DNA from: Leucobacter sp. G161
Lineage (GTDB): Bacteria; Actinomycetota; Actinomycetes; Actinomycetales; Microbacteriaceae
Direction: 5' to 3'
Assembly (NCBI RefSeq): GCF_001482305.1
Contig: NZ_LOHP01000053.1
Span: 1 to 64,000, forward strand
Length of the DNA: 64,000 bases
Shown here: positions 8,784 to 17,455 of the stretch, one piece after another
How the letters are laid out: every line of letters begins with the position of its first letter
How positions within the stretch are numbered: the first letter of the stretch is position 1
Translations under genes and position numbers: made by a program
Notes under the pieces: model-generated
The model's database searches: none
Told to the model about the DNA's origin: nothing
Seen by the model: the letters and a program-made list of their open reading frames with translations, nothing else

Positions 8784-9580
8784 CGGAGGGGCCCGCGTGC
8801 CGTGCTCCGAACCGTACGCAGCGGCAGCACGTGTGGGATCCCGCTATCGAGATCAACGGTCACGGTCGCCTCGACGTCGAAGACTGCGCGGAGCAGCTCC
8901 GGGGTGACGATGTCCCGTGGTGACCCGGCAGCAATGACCGTGCCGTCGCGCATCGCGATGAGGTGCGTGGCGAAGCGGCAGGCCTGGGTGAGGTCGTGCA
9001 CGACGGCGGCGACGGTGCGCCCCTCGGCAGCGAGCGCCCCAAAGAGCTCTAATACGTCGAGTTGGTGAGCGAGGTCGAGGAAAGTGGTGGGCTCGTCGAG
9101 GAGTAGGAGCGGGGTGCGCTGGGCGAGGGCCATTGCAATCCACACCCGCTGGCGCTGCCCGCCAGAGAGCCGGTCAACCGGCTCGGCAGACAGCTCGGCG
9201 ACGCCGGTGAGGCGCAGTGCCTCGGCGACGGCGGCCTCGTCCTGCGCACTCCAGCGGCTCGCGACTCCCTGGTGAGGGTAGCGGCCGCGAGCGACGAGCT
9301 CTGCGACCCGAATCCCGGCCGGGGCCGTCGGGTGCTGGGAGAGGATCCCCAGTTTGCGTGCGAGGTCGCGGGTGGCGAGACCGTGAATGTCGGCGCCGTC
9401 GAGCACCACCGTGCCCGCTGTCGGCCTGATGAGGCGTGACAGAGCGCGCAGGGCAGTGGACTTGCCGCAGCCGTTCGGGCCGACAATCATCGTCACGGAA
9501 CCCGTGGGAATGGTGAGCGTGAGATCGGTCGCAACCGTTGTGCGACCGTATCCCAGGGTGGTGTTGCGGAGTTCGATCAC
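8780..9580 (-). CDS. Ferric-siderophore ABC importer, ATPase subunit (FepC/FhuC type)
   Basis: 266 residues. Walker A is GPNGCGKST, the signature is LSGGQRQRVWIAMAL, Walker B is LLLLDEPTTFLD, and the switch His follows in VVHDL. This is the pattern of iron-complex ATPases. The GTG start is chosen because it overlaps the permease stop (GTGA) and is preceded by GAGAGG; the reading frame is open far upstream, but that extension is arginine-rich and inside the permease gene. It energises the two FecCD permeases encoded just upstream. The stop overlaps the multicopper oxidase start. Confidence 0.92.
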   Translation of the reverse strand: MIELRNTTLGYGRTTVATDLTLTIPTGSVTMIVGPNGCGKSTALRALSRLIRPTAGTVVLDGADIHGLATRDLARKLGILSQHPTAPAGIRVAELVARGRYPHQGVASRWSAQDEAAVAEALRLTGVAELSAEPVDRLSGGQRQRVWIAMALAQRTPLLLLDEPTTFLDLAHQLDVLELFGALAAEGRTVAAVVHDLTQACRFATHLIAMRDGTVIAAGSPRDIVTPELLRAVFDVEATVTVDLDSGIPHVLPLRTVRSTARGPLR

Positions 9581-10629
9581 CGTGATCTTGCCTCTCTGAT
9601 GAGTAGTCCGATGAGGTATCCGCCGCCGAGCACGGCGGTGACGACGCCGACGGGAACGGACACGCGAAACAGGTGGGCTCCCGCGAGGTCCGCGACGCTG
9701 AGGAGCAGCGCACCGCTCGCCGCTGAGCCCGCGAGCGTGGCTCCGGCCGATCCGCTCGTGATTCGGGCGAGCTGCGGGGCGATGAGCGCGATGAACGCGA
9801 TCGGGCCCGTGATACTCGTGATCACTGCGGTGAGGAGCACGCCGACGAGCAATAGCAACAGGCGAGCACGCTCGACACGCACGCCCGTGGAGTGTGCTGC
9901 AGCGTCCCCGAGTTCGAGCTGGCGTAGGGCGGGGGCGAGGGCACTCGCGCATCCGAGGAGCAGACCGACCGCGATGGCGACCGGCGTTACGGCTGGCCAC
10001 TTGAGTTCACCGAGGCTGCCCTGACCCCACACGCTCACGGTGGTTGCGGTGAACGTGTTCATGCGCAGCAGCAGGATCGAGTTCATTGCGGTGAGGGCCG
10101 ACGCGACCGCGATGCCGACGATGACAAACCGCATCCCCGATAGGCCGCGCCGGTAGGAGAGTAGGTAGACGAGCAGCCCGGCACCGAGCCCGCCGATGAG
10201 CGCGAACACGATGACCGCGAGCCGCGAGTCCGTGAACTGCACCGCGAGCAGGGCGCCCGTGAATGCGCCCGCGCCGAGCCCGATGACGTCGGGGCTGCCG
10301 AGCGGGTTTCGCGTGAGCGACTGGAAGATCGCGCCAGATACTCCGAGGCCCGCGCCGAACACGAGGCCGGCGACCGCGCGGGGGAGCCGCCACTCAAGCA
10401 CGACCTGGGATGAGAACCCGTGATCTGCGCCGCCGAGGATCGCGAACACCTCGGCAAGGGGGATCGGGTAGCTGCCGAGTGACACGGCGAGCAGGAATGC
10501 CCCGATGCCGCCGATCGTCGCGAGGGCGACGAGCGCGGCGACACGGGTGTTCCACAGCGCCGAGTAGCCGCGCACGCGCAGCACGCTTCGCCCTGCGCCG
10601 AAATCCACGGGCCCGCCCGAGCCCGTCAC
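9577..10629 (-). CDS. Ferric-siderophore ABC importer, permease 2 (FecCD family)
   Basis: 350 residues with about ten hydrophobic segments. Family motifs are seen: EWRLPRAVAGLVFGAGLGVS, GAIFQSLTRNPLGSPDVIG, and near the end GPIAFIALIAPQLAR, which forms the coupling helix region. The GTG start overlaps the stop of the first permease (GTGA) and its own stop overlaps the ATPase start, so the three subunits should be made in fixed ratio. With the neighbouring permease it would form the heterodimeric channel of a BtuC/FepD-type importer in the cytoplasmic membrane. Confidence 0.92.
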   Translation of the reverse strand: MTGSGGPVDFGAGRSVLRVRGYSALWNTRVAALVALATIGGIGAFLLAVSLGSYPIPLAEVFAILGGADHGFSSQVVLEWRLPRAVAGLVFGAGLGVSGAIFQSLTRNPLGSPDVIGLGAGAFTGALLAVQFTDSRLAVIVFALIGGLGAGLLVYLLSYRRGLSGMRFVIVGIAVASALTAMNSILLLRMNTFTATTVSVWGQGSLGELKWPAVTPVAIAVGLLLGCASALAPALRQLELGDAAAHSTGVRVERARLLLLLVGVLLTAVITSITGPIAFIALIAPQLARITSGSAGATLAGSAASGALLLSVADLAGAHLFRVSVPVGVVTAVLGGGYLIGLLIREARSR

Positions 10630-11696
10630 GAGGCTGCCCCGTGACGGCCCTGCGCGAGCAGCGCGAGCACTGGAGCGCCGAGGATCGCGGTGATGAGCCC
10701 TGCTGGGGCCTCGCCTGGTGGGGCAACAACCCGACCGACCATGTCCGCGAGCAGCACAAGGAGAGCTCCGCCCACCGCGCTATACACGATGGCCCAGACC
10801 AGCCTCGGGCCGACGAGCGCGTGCGCGAGGTGCGGCACCATGAGGCCGACAAACATAATGGGGCCGCCGAGCGCGGTGGCCGTTCCGGCAAGCAGCATGA
10901 CCGCAATCGTCGCGCCAAACCGGGTGGGGCCGACGCGCACGCCGAGTGAGCGCGCCGTATCCTCGCCGAGTCCTAGCTGCGCCAGCGGAGCAGCGATGAT
11001 GACCGCGACAACGAGCCCCGCGAGGATGATGAAGGAACCGGCGAGCATGCTCCCGCCATCCCGGCCAGTGACGCTGCCGGCCATCCAGGTTCGCAGCGCG
11101 TTAAACCGGGTGGGGTCGATGAGCGCGAGCGCATTCGTCACACCCATCAGTACAGCCGAGACCGCGACCCCCGACAGGACGACCGTGAACGGCGAGCCGC
11201 GACCGGCGGTCGCAGAGATGGCGTACACAAAGAGCGATACGACAAGCGCGCCGCACAGCGCGAACCAGATGTACGCGTTGAACCCGACGAGGCCAAGAAA
11301 CCCGACTGCGACCACGACGGCGAGCCCGGCACCCGCGTTCACGCCCAGGAGCCCCGGGTCTGCGAGCGGGTTACCAATGAGAGCCTGCATGATGGTGCCA
11401 GCGACACCGAGCGCGAGCCCGACGAGCATCGCGGTCAAGCCGCGGGGGAGCCGCATGTCGCGCACGATGGTTGCGGCGTTGCTGCCGTCGTGGCCACCGA
11501 GAGCGGCGACAACCTGCGCGGGAGAAGCATCACCGGCGCCGACGAACAGGCTGAACCACGCGGTCGCGACGAGCACCCCGACGCCCGCGCAGAGCACCGC
11601 GATCCGCCCGGCGACCCCGCCCAGGCGCTCGCCGCCGACGCGGCGGGGCACCCGGAACCGGGCTCCCCGCCACGCCGCTGGTATCGACACCGTCAC
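10626..11696 (-). CDS. Ferric-siderophore ABC importer, permease 1 (FecCD family)
   Basis: 356 residues, about ten membrane segments after a basic N-terminal tail. Motifs include DMRLPRGLTAMLVGLALGVA, GTIMQALIGNPLADPGLLG and GPIMFVGLMVPHLAH, typical of FecCD permeases. The GTG start lies 2 bases after the stop of the binding-protein gene, and the end overlaps permease 2. It is the second gene of the operon that begins at the DtxR-like box. Confidence 0.92.
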   Translation of the reverse strand: MTVSIPAAWRGARFRVPRRVGGERLGGVAGRIAVLCAGVGVLVATAWFSLFVGAGDASPAQVVAALGGHDGSNAATIVRDMRLPRGLTAMLVGLALGVAGTIMQALIGNPLADPGLLGVNAGAGLAVVVAVGFLGLVGFNAYIWFALCGALVVSLFVYAISATAGRGSPFTVVLSGVAVSAVLMGVTNALALIDPTRFNALRTWMAGSVTGRDGGSMLAGSFIILAGLVVAVIIAAPLAQLGLGEDTARSLGVRVGPTRFGATIAVMLLAGTATALGGPIMFVGLMVPHLAHALVGPRLVWAIVYSAVGGALLVLLADMVGRVVAPPGEAPAGLITAILGAPVLALLAQGRHGAAS

Positions 11697-11698
11697 GA

Positions 11699-12721
11699 CT
11701 AGCGGGCGATTGCGGCGGTGTAGTCCGACCAGCGCGACGCGGCGTCTGCGGTGACTCCTGGCACGAGCTCGCCCGAGGCGATCGATTCGAGGTCACGCAG
11801 CACCCAGTAGGTGTAGAACGCGGCGCCGCCCGACCAGATATCACCGTCGACGATCACCGAGCGCTGCTGCTTCACGGCTTCGAGTGAGTCGTACGGCGCG
11901 AGCTCTGTGACGCCCTCGAGTGAGTACTGCAGGCCGACGGCAACCGCGAGCACGTCTGCGTCGTGCTCGGTGAGCTGCTCCGGCGAGAACGTCGTCCAGC
12001 CACCGTATGCACTGCCTTCGGAGGGTGCGGTGTCTTGCAGCGTGGGCCGTGTGAAACCGGAGTCGGCGATCGAGCTGTGGAGTGAGTTATCGGAATCCAT
12101 GTACAGCGGCATGTCCCCGCCGAACGACATGAGCACCGAGAGTGACTGCCCGTCGGCTGGTTGCGCGTCTGCTGCGGCTGCGGTCGCTGCTTCGAGGGCT
12201 GCCGAGACTCCAGCGGCCTCTTCCGCGCGGTCGAAGTACTCGCCGTACGCTTCGATGATCTCGGCGCCGGTCGCCGTGTAGAGCCCGCCGACCATCGGTG
12301 CGATCTCGCTATAGTCAGGCGCGCTCTGGCTCCAGCCGTCAGCCCACGTGCCGACGATGAGGTCTGGCTTATGCGCGGCGACCTCCTCGGATGCTGGGTA
12401 GAACTCCGATGTGTCGACGACGGTGATGCCGGCGTCCTCGATGATCTCGCGCGGCACTGTCGTCCGCCACGACGCGAAAACGATGTCGGGGACGACGCCG
12501 ATGCTCATCATGTTCAGCGCCGATGGCTCATCGAGCGCAACGATCATCGACGGGTCCGTTGGGATCGTGGCCTCACCTGCCTCACTCGTGATGGTGCGCG
12601 TGGCGCCGCCCGCGTCTGGGGCGGGGGCTGCGCCGGGTCCGGCGCAGCCTGTGAGGAGCAGCGACGAGGCGATCGCGAGGCCGGAGGCCGCGAGTATGGC
12701 GCGACGGATGGGAGTGGGCAT
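11699..12721 (-). CDS. Siderophore-binding lipoprotein of an ABC importer
   Basis: 340 residues. A signal peptide ends in lipobox LLTGC (Cys26), and the mature part is a class III periplasmic-binding protein: IPTDPSMIVALDEPSALNM, HKPDLIVGTWADG, then a C-terminal lobe with GGAAFYTYWVLRDL. The ATG with upstream GAGAGGA defines the start; the frame stays open further upstream but only as antisense to the divergent ABC gene. It is the first gene of the minus-strand operon and captures the iron complex at the cell surface. Regulation is probably iron-dependent through the box in the divergent promoter region. The siderophore is unknown. Confidence 0.9.
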   Translation of the reverse strand: MPTPIRRAILAASGLAIASSLLLTGCAGPGAAPAPDAGGATRTITSEAGEATIPTDPSMIVALDEPSALNMMSIGVVPDIVFASWRTTVPREIIEDAGITVVDTSEFYPASEEVAAHKPDLIVGTWADGWSQSAPDYSEIAPMVGGLYTATGAEIIEAYGEYFDRAEEAAGVSAALEAATAAAADAQPADGQSLSVLMSFGGDMPLYMDSDNSLHSSIADSGFTRPTLQDTAPSEGSAYGGWTTFSPEQLTEHDADVLAVAVGLQYSLEGVTELAPYDSLEAVKQQRSVIVDGDIWSGGAAFYTYWVLRDLESIASGELVPGVTADAASRWSDYTAAIAR

Positions 12722-12767
12722 GAGGTTCCTCTCGGGAGATGGCCAAAACGGCCGGAAGAATGGCATA

Positions 12768-12784
12768 CTAGAACGCGGTTCTAG
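12768..12784. promoter_or_regulatory. Palindrome in divergent iron promoter
   Basis: A perfect dyad, CTAGAAC-GCG-GTTCTAG, lies 46 bp upstream of the binding-protein start and next to the DtxR-like box. It overlaps a possible minus-strand -10 (TAGTAT). It may be an operator for a second regulator or a promoter-proximal structure. Confidence 0.4.
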
Positions 12785-12795
12785 ATTCATCACAC

Positions 12796-12814
12796 CTAAC
12801 TTAGGGCAACCTAA
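12796..12814 (-). promoter_or_regulatory. DtxR/IdeR-like iron box
   Basis: Read on the minus strand the site is TTAGGTTGCCCTAAGTTAG. It matches the published DtxR/IdeR consensus (TWAGGTTAGSCTWACCTWA) at 14 of 19 positions by eye and contains the inverted core AGGTT-NN-CCTAA. It lies between the siderophore operon and the divergent ABC pair, so one iron-loaded repressor could control both directions. A near-identical site precedes the second siderophore operon. Confidence 0.6.
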
Positions 12815-12862
12815 CTTGGCTGCGCAAGCTGAAGTAGTCACCGAGAACGAGAGAAGCAGAAC

Positions 12863-14674
12863 ATGTCGAACCACCCGCCACCCGACTCCCGGAAGCCGCT
12901 GAGCCTGTTTGCTGCAGTGCGCGGCAAGATCTGGATCATCGTGACGCTGAGCCTCGTCGGTGCGGTTGCGAGCGTGGTGCCCTTCATCGGCATGATCGAG
13001 CTCGCGCGTGCGCTCTGGCCGGCGCTCGCTGGGCTGCCTGTCGACCCGACACGCGCCTGGAGTGCCATCCTCGTCATCGTTGGTGCGCTCGTGCTGAGCT
13101 TCGTGAGTGCTGGCGCCTCGGGCCTCGTGAGCCACCTGGCCGACAATGACCTGCAGCTCGACCTGCGCGGCCGCATCGTGCGGCACCTCCGCACGCAGCC
13201 GCTCGGGTGGTTCGACGGGCGCTCTACCGGGGCGATCAAGAAGGCGGTCGACAACGATGTGAATGCGATCCACCAACTCATCGCGCATGCCATCCAAGAT
13301 GTGATCACGGCGGTCGCGGTGCCGGTGATCACGCTCGCCTATCTCTTCGTCGTCGAGTGGCGCATGGCGCTCTTCGCGCTCGTCCCCATCGTGCTCACCG
13401 CCTGGGTGTTCGCGATGATGAACCGCGGCGCAGACGAGCAGCGGGTGCACTACGAGCAGGCCGTCGAACGGTTGAGTGCCGCGACGATCGAATACGTGCA
13501 CGGTATCACCGTCGTGAAGTCGTTCGGCCTCGCCGGCCGCAGCCACCAGCGATTCACCGACGAGTCGCAGCAGTACGCGACGCGCTACGGCGGCTGGATG
13601 CGCGACTCGGCGTTTTGGGCGGCGCTCGTCGAACTGCTCACCTCGCCGGTGGTGTCGCTGCTGCTCATCGCGACTCCGGGTGTGCTCCTCGCCGCTGCCG
13701 GGACGATCGCCCCACTCGACGTACTGCCGGCGCTGCTGCTCGGGGTGGGGCTCACGGCACCGCTCATGCAGCTGGGGTTCTCCACCCAGTTTCTTCGCGC
13801 GGCCTTCCAAGCCCGCGACAGCCTCCGCGAGTTCTTCGCGAGCCCTCCGATGCCGCAGCCAGAGCACCCGGCGGAACCTACCGGGACTGGTGCGGCGTTT
13901 GACCGAGTGCGATTCAGCTACGACGGGGAGCGCGACGTGCTGCGGGACGTCACCGCATCGTGCCTCCCAGGCACCGTGACCGCGCTTGTCGGCGCTTCGG
14001 GATCGGGCAAGTCCACGCTCGCGCGACTCGTTCCCCGCTTCTACGACGTCACTGGCGGCGCCGTGCGGATCGGGGAGCGCGACGTGCGCGAGCTCGGCGG
14101 TGATGGGCTGTACGGCGCCGTCGGATTCGTGTTCCAGGACGCGTATCTGCTGCGCACCACGATCCGCGACAACATTCGGCTCACCAGGCCGGAGGCGACA
14201 CCGGAACAGGTCACGGCGGCCGCACGCGCCGCGCAGATCCACGAGCGCGTGCTCGAGCTCCCGCGCGGCTACGACTCCGTCATCGGCGAAGACGCGCACC
14301 TATCTGGCGGCGAGGCGCAGCGGCTCACCATCGCACGAGCGCTGCTGACGGATGCCCCCATCCTCGTGCTCGACGAGGCGACCGCCTTCGCAGACCCTGA
14401 TTCGGAGGCGGCGATCCAGACCGCGCTCTCCGAGCTGGCACGCGAGCGCACACTCCTGGTGATCGCGCACCGGCTCCACACGATCACCGCGGCCGACCAG
14501 ATTCTCGTGCTCGAGGCTGGCGCGATTGTCGAGCGCGGAACGCACGCTGAGCTCACCGCCGCTGGGGGCGTGTACGCCGGGATGTGGCAGAGCTACCAGC
14601 GCGCCCGCGGTGCAACCACCGCGGCTTCGGATAGCCGACCCCTCGCCCCCTCACAGACAGGACCCCGCACATGA
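12863..14674 (+). CDS. ABC transporter, exporter fold, IrtA/YbtP-like subunit
   Basis: 603 residues. Residues 1-330 form a six-helix type IV exporter membrane domain (DLRGRIVRHLRTQPLGWFDG). Residues about 345-590 form an ATPase with Walker A GASGSGKST, signature LSGGEAQRLTIARALL and Walker B ILVLDEATAFADPDSE. The ATAFADP variant is seen in the Irt/Ybt group, heterodimeric exporter-fold proteins that import ferric siderophores. Unlike mycobacterial IrtA it has no N-terminal siderophore-interaction domain. Its divergent position opposite a siderophore importer, sharing the iron box, supports an iron role. It overlaps the next gene by ATGA, so the two form a heterodimer. A siderophore exporter is the main alternative. 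Confidence 0.8.
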   Translation: MSNHPPPDSRKPLSLFAAVRGKIWIIVTLSLVGAVASVVPFIGMIELARALWPALAGLPVDPTRAWSAILVIVGALVLSFVSAGASGLVSHLADNDLQLDLRGRIVRHLRTQPLGWFDGRSTGAIKKAVDNDVNAIHQLIAHAIQDVITAVAVPVITLAYLFVVEWRMALFALVPIVLTAWVFAMMNRGADEQRVHYEQAVERLSAATIEYVHGITVVKSFGLAGRSHQRFTDESQQYATRYGGWMRDSAFWAALVELLTSPVVSLLLIATPGVLLAAAGTIAPLDVLPALLLGVGLTAPLMQLGFSTQFLRAAFQARDSLREFFASPPMPQPEHPAEPTGTGAAFDRVRFSYDGERDVLRDVTASCLPGTVTALVGASGSGKSTLARLVPRFYDVTGGAVRIGERDVRELGGDGLYGAVGFVFQDAYLLRTTIRDNIRLTRPEATPEQVTAAARAAQIHERVLELPRGYDSVIGEDAHLSGGEAQRLTIARALLTDAPILVLDEATAFADPDSEAAIQTALSELARERTLLVIAHRLHTITAADQILVLEAGAIVERGTHAELTAAGGVYAGMWQSYQRARGATTAASDSRPLAPSQTGPRT

Positions 14675-16410
14675 TCAGACGCCTTCTTGCCCTCTCCGAT
14701 GAGGCAACGAGCCGAACCCTCCGCGCGCTGCTCGGCTGGCTCGTCGCCGGAGCGGTGCTGCAGGGGGCCGTGTTTCTGCTGCTCGTACCGCTGCTCGGTG
14801 CGCTGTTCGCGGGAGACAGCGCAGCGAGCATTCGGTGGTTACTCGTGCTTGTGGCCGCCGGAACCGTGTACGCCGTCGTGTTTCTCATCGGGAGCGCCTA
14901 CGGGCAGCGCTCCGCTGTCGAACTCATCGAAGCACAGCTTCAGCTCATTGGTAATCGGGTCGTCGAGCTGCCGCTCGGGTGGTTCGCGCACGACCGGGCA
15001 GGGGAGCTCGCGAACATCACGACGCGCGGGGTGACATTCGTCGCTGCAGCGCCCTATGCGCTGCTGCGGGCGATCATTAGCGCGTTCGTGACACCCGCGA
15101 CCGTGCTTGTCGGTGTGCTCGTCATCGACTGGCGCATAGGCGCGACGATGGCGATCGGCGTCCCCCTCATCTGGGGGCTGTACCGGTGGATCGGCGCACG
15201 AACCCGAAGCGCCGACGAAGTCGAGGTGGCAGCGGCCGCGGAATCGTCGGCGCGCGTGATCGAGTTCGGTCTCGTGCAGCCAGCGCTGCGCGCTGCGGGG
15301 GACAACTCGATCTCGACGAAGCTCGTCGACGACGCGCTGCGTCACCAGCACGCCGCGAAGCGGACAATGCATCTCACAGGCGGCGCCGGCATCGCGCTCT
15401 TCGGCACGGCGGTGCGCGTGCTCATCGCCGCGGTGCTTGCGGTCGGGACCTGGCTCGTGCTCGGGGGATCGTTGAGTGTCGCGGTGCTGCTGCCGCTCGT
15501 GGTGCTCGTGGTCCGCTTCAGCGAGCCCATCACGAACTCGGGGGCCCTCGGCGGCGGAATGCAGATGGCCGGGAATACGCTCGGGTACATCGAAGGGCTG
15601 CTCGCTGAGCCGACGCTGGCTGAGCCAGCGACGCCCGCACAGCCCTGCGACTTCGGGATCACGTTTGAGAACGTGACCTTCGGCTACGGCGACACCCCGG
15701 TGCTCGACGGCCTGAGTTTCACGGCGCCGCCCGGCGCGATGACCGCGATCGTCGGGCCGTCGGGCTCCGGGAAGACGACGATCACTAAGCTCATCGCCAG
15801 GTTTTACGACCCCGAGCACGGCACCGTGCTGCTGGGAGGATGCCCGCTCCCGGAGATTGGTAGTGCTGGCATCACCCGGGCGGTGTCACCCGTGTTCCAG
15901 GACGTGTACCTTTTTGGCGGGACGATTCTCGAAAACATCGCGCTCGGTGACCCGACTGCATCCCCTGAATCGGTGCAGGCTGCGGGCCGTCGGGCCAGGG
16001 TCGACGAGATTGTCGCCCGGATGCCCGGCGGGTGGGACGCGCAGGTTGGCGAGGGCGGCAGCAACCTCTCAGGGGGTGAACGGCAGCGCGTGTCCATTGC
16101 GCGAGCCCTGCTCAAAGGCTCCCCAATCGTGCTGCTCGACGAGGCAACAGCGGCGCTCGATATTGGCAACGAACAGGCGATTTCTGCCGCGATCGACGAG
16201 ATCAGGGAAGGTCGCACGCTCGTCGTCGTTGCGCACCGGCTGCAGACGATCCGAGGTGCCGACCACATTGTGATGCTCAACGGCCAAGGTGGGATCGCCG
16301 AACAGGGCACTCACGAGGAACTCCTCGCGTTGGACGGCGCTTACGCCCGGTATTGGACCGAGAAGAGTCAAGCCGCTGGGTGGCGGCTCGGTCACGCGAA
16401 CGGGCGCTGA
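14671..16410 (+). CDS. ABC transporter, exporter fold, IrtB/YbtQ-like subunit
   Basis: 579 residues with six predicted membrane helices and a C-terminal ATPase: Walker A GPSGSGKTT (about residue 361), signature LSGGERQRVSIARALL, Walker B IVLLDEATAALDIGNE and switch VVAHRLQT. The ATG lies inside the previous gene's end (ATGA overlap), and the two products have complementary lengths and folds, so they should pair as IrtAB or YbtPQ do. A hairpin follows the stop. The substrate is unproven; the genetic context argues for a ferric siderophore. Confidence 0.82.
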   Translation: MIRRLLALSDEATSRTLRALLGWLVAGAVLQGAVFLLLVPLLGALFAGDSAASIRWLLVLVAAGTVYAVVFLIGSAYGQRSAVELIEAQLQLIGNRVVELPLGWFAHDRAGELANITTRGVTFVAAAPYALLRAIISAFVTPATVLVGVLVIDWRIGATMAIGVPLIWGLYRWIGARTRSADEVEVAAAAESSARVIEFGLVQPALRAAGDNSISTKLVDDALRHQHAAKRTMHLTGGAGIALFGTAVRVLIAAVLAVGTWLVLGGSLSVAVLLPLVVLVVRFSEPITNSGALGGGMQMAGNTLGYIEGLLAEPTLAEPATPAQPCDFGITFENVTFGYGDTPVLDGLSFTAPPGAMTAIVGPSGSGKTTITKLIARFYDPEHGTVLLGGCPLPEIGSAGITRAVSPVFQDVYLFGGTILENIALGDPTASPESVQAAGRRARVDEIVARMPGGWDAQVGEGGSNLSGGERQRVSIARALLKGSPIVLLDEATAALDIGNEQAISAAIDEIREGRTLVVVAHRLQTIRGADHIVMLNGQGGIAEQGTHEELLALDGAYARYWTEKSQAAGWRLGHANGR

Positions 16411-16424
16411 AGGAATCGGGATCT

Positions 16425-16471
16425 CGCCGGTATACCGCATGAGATAGTGCAAATCGCATGCGGTATCGGCG
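16425..16471. terminator. Terminator-like hairpin with GT bulge
   Basis: Stem of 5 bp (CGCCG/CGGCG) and 10 bp (ATACCGCATG and complement) separated by a 2-base GT bulge on the left arm, with a 15-base loop. It begins 15 bases after the ABC gene stop. Probable transcription end of the exporter-fold operon; no T-run. Confidence 0.55.
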
Positions 16472-16587
16472 CCCCGTTTGGCAAGGATGCGCAAAGAAAT
16501 ACAAAACGTTGCAGCCTCCCTCGGGTATCTGATTAGCTGAGGGCACGCTGTTGCCCCGTGGGCACCGCATATTACGAAGGAGTAGCT

Positions 16588-17418
16588 ATGAACCTTGCCG
16601 GGAAGACCATCCTGATGTCGGGCGGCAGTCGCGGCATCGGCCTCGCGATTGCACTGCGCGCGGCGGCCGACGGCGCGAACATTGCGATGCTCGCGAAGAC
16701 CGATACCCCGCACCCGAAGCTCGAAGGCACGATCCACACCGCTGCGGAGGAGATTCGCGCGGCCGGCGGGCAGGCACTCGCCATCGTCGGTGATGTGCGC
16801 AGCGATGAGGACATCACCCGGGCCATCGAGCAGACCATCGCAGAGTTCGGCGGTATCGACATTGTGGTGAACAACGCGAGCGTGATCGACCTGTCGCCCT
16901 CTAGCGCGCTCGACCCGAAGAAGTACGACCTCATGCAAGACGTGAATGTGCGTGGCACGTTCATGCTTTCGCGCGCGGCGATCCCGGCGCTGAAGAACGC
17001 CGAGAACCCGCACATCCTCTCGCTTTCACCGCCCCTGAACATCACGCCCAAGTGGCTGGGTGCGCACACCGGCTATACGCTCGCTAAATACGGCATGACG
17101 ATGGCGACACTCGGGCTCGCCGCTGAATTCGCGGAGGCCGGAGTCGCCGCGAACACGCTCTGGCCAGCGACGACAATTGCGACTGCGGCAGTGCAGAACC
17201 TGCTCGGCGGAGACAAAGTCATGGCTGCGAGTCGCACACCAGCGGTCTACGCTGACGCGGCATACTCGGTGCTCACCAAGCCTGCTGCGTCCTACTCCGG
17301 ACAGACGCTTATCGTCGAGGACGTGCTCGCCGCGGACGGCATCACCGACTTCTCGGGCTATGCGGCCGTTCCTGGAACTCCCGACGACCGGCTCTTCCCC
17401 GATATCTTCCTGAATTAG
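16588..17418 (+). CDS. Short-chain dehydrogenase/reductase (HSDL2-like)
   Basis: 276 residues with a Rossmann fold. The cofactor motif is GGSRGIG (TILMSGGSRGIGLAIALRAA), followed by NNAS and the catalytic YTLAK (YxxxK). The insertion after the glycine motif (KTDTPHPKLEGTIHTAAEEI) is characteristic of the HSDL2-like SDR subgroup, whose substrates are poorly known. The ATG was chosen for the strong AAGGAG 5 bases upstream. It stands alone between the ABC pair and an aldo/keto reductase gene 37 bp downstream, possibly co-transcribed. Confidence 0.85.
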   Translation: MNLAGKTILMSGGSRGIGLAIALRAAADGANIAMLAKTDTPHPKLEGTIHTAAEEIRAAGGQALAIVGDVRSDEDITRAIEQTIAEFGGIDIVVNNASVIDLSPSSALDPKKYDLMQDVNVRGTFMLSRAAIPALKNAENPHILSLSPPLNITPKWLGAHTGYTLAKYGMTMATLGLAAEFAEAGVAANTLWPATTIATAAVQNLLGGDKVMAASRTPAVYADAAYSVLTKPAASYSGQTLIVEDVLAADGITDFSGYAAVPGTPDDRLFPDIFLN

Positions 17419-17455
17419 GAGCCCGTACGGAGCACAATCGGGTTAGCGTGGGGCC

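Noticed and set aside
9581-10000. Arginine-rich N-terminal extension of the first siderophore ATPase
   Set aside because: It overlaps the permease gene in another frame; the GTG with GTGA overlap and the conserved VIELRN start are better supported.
12722-14299. Upstream extension of the siderophore-binding protein frame to 866 codons
   Set aside because: The extension runs antisense through the divergent ABC gene and has arginine/histidine-rich composition; a good ATG with ribosome-binding site is at 12721.
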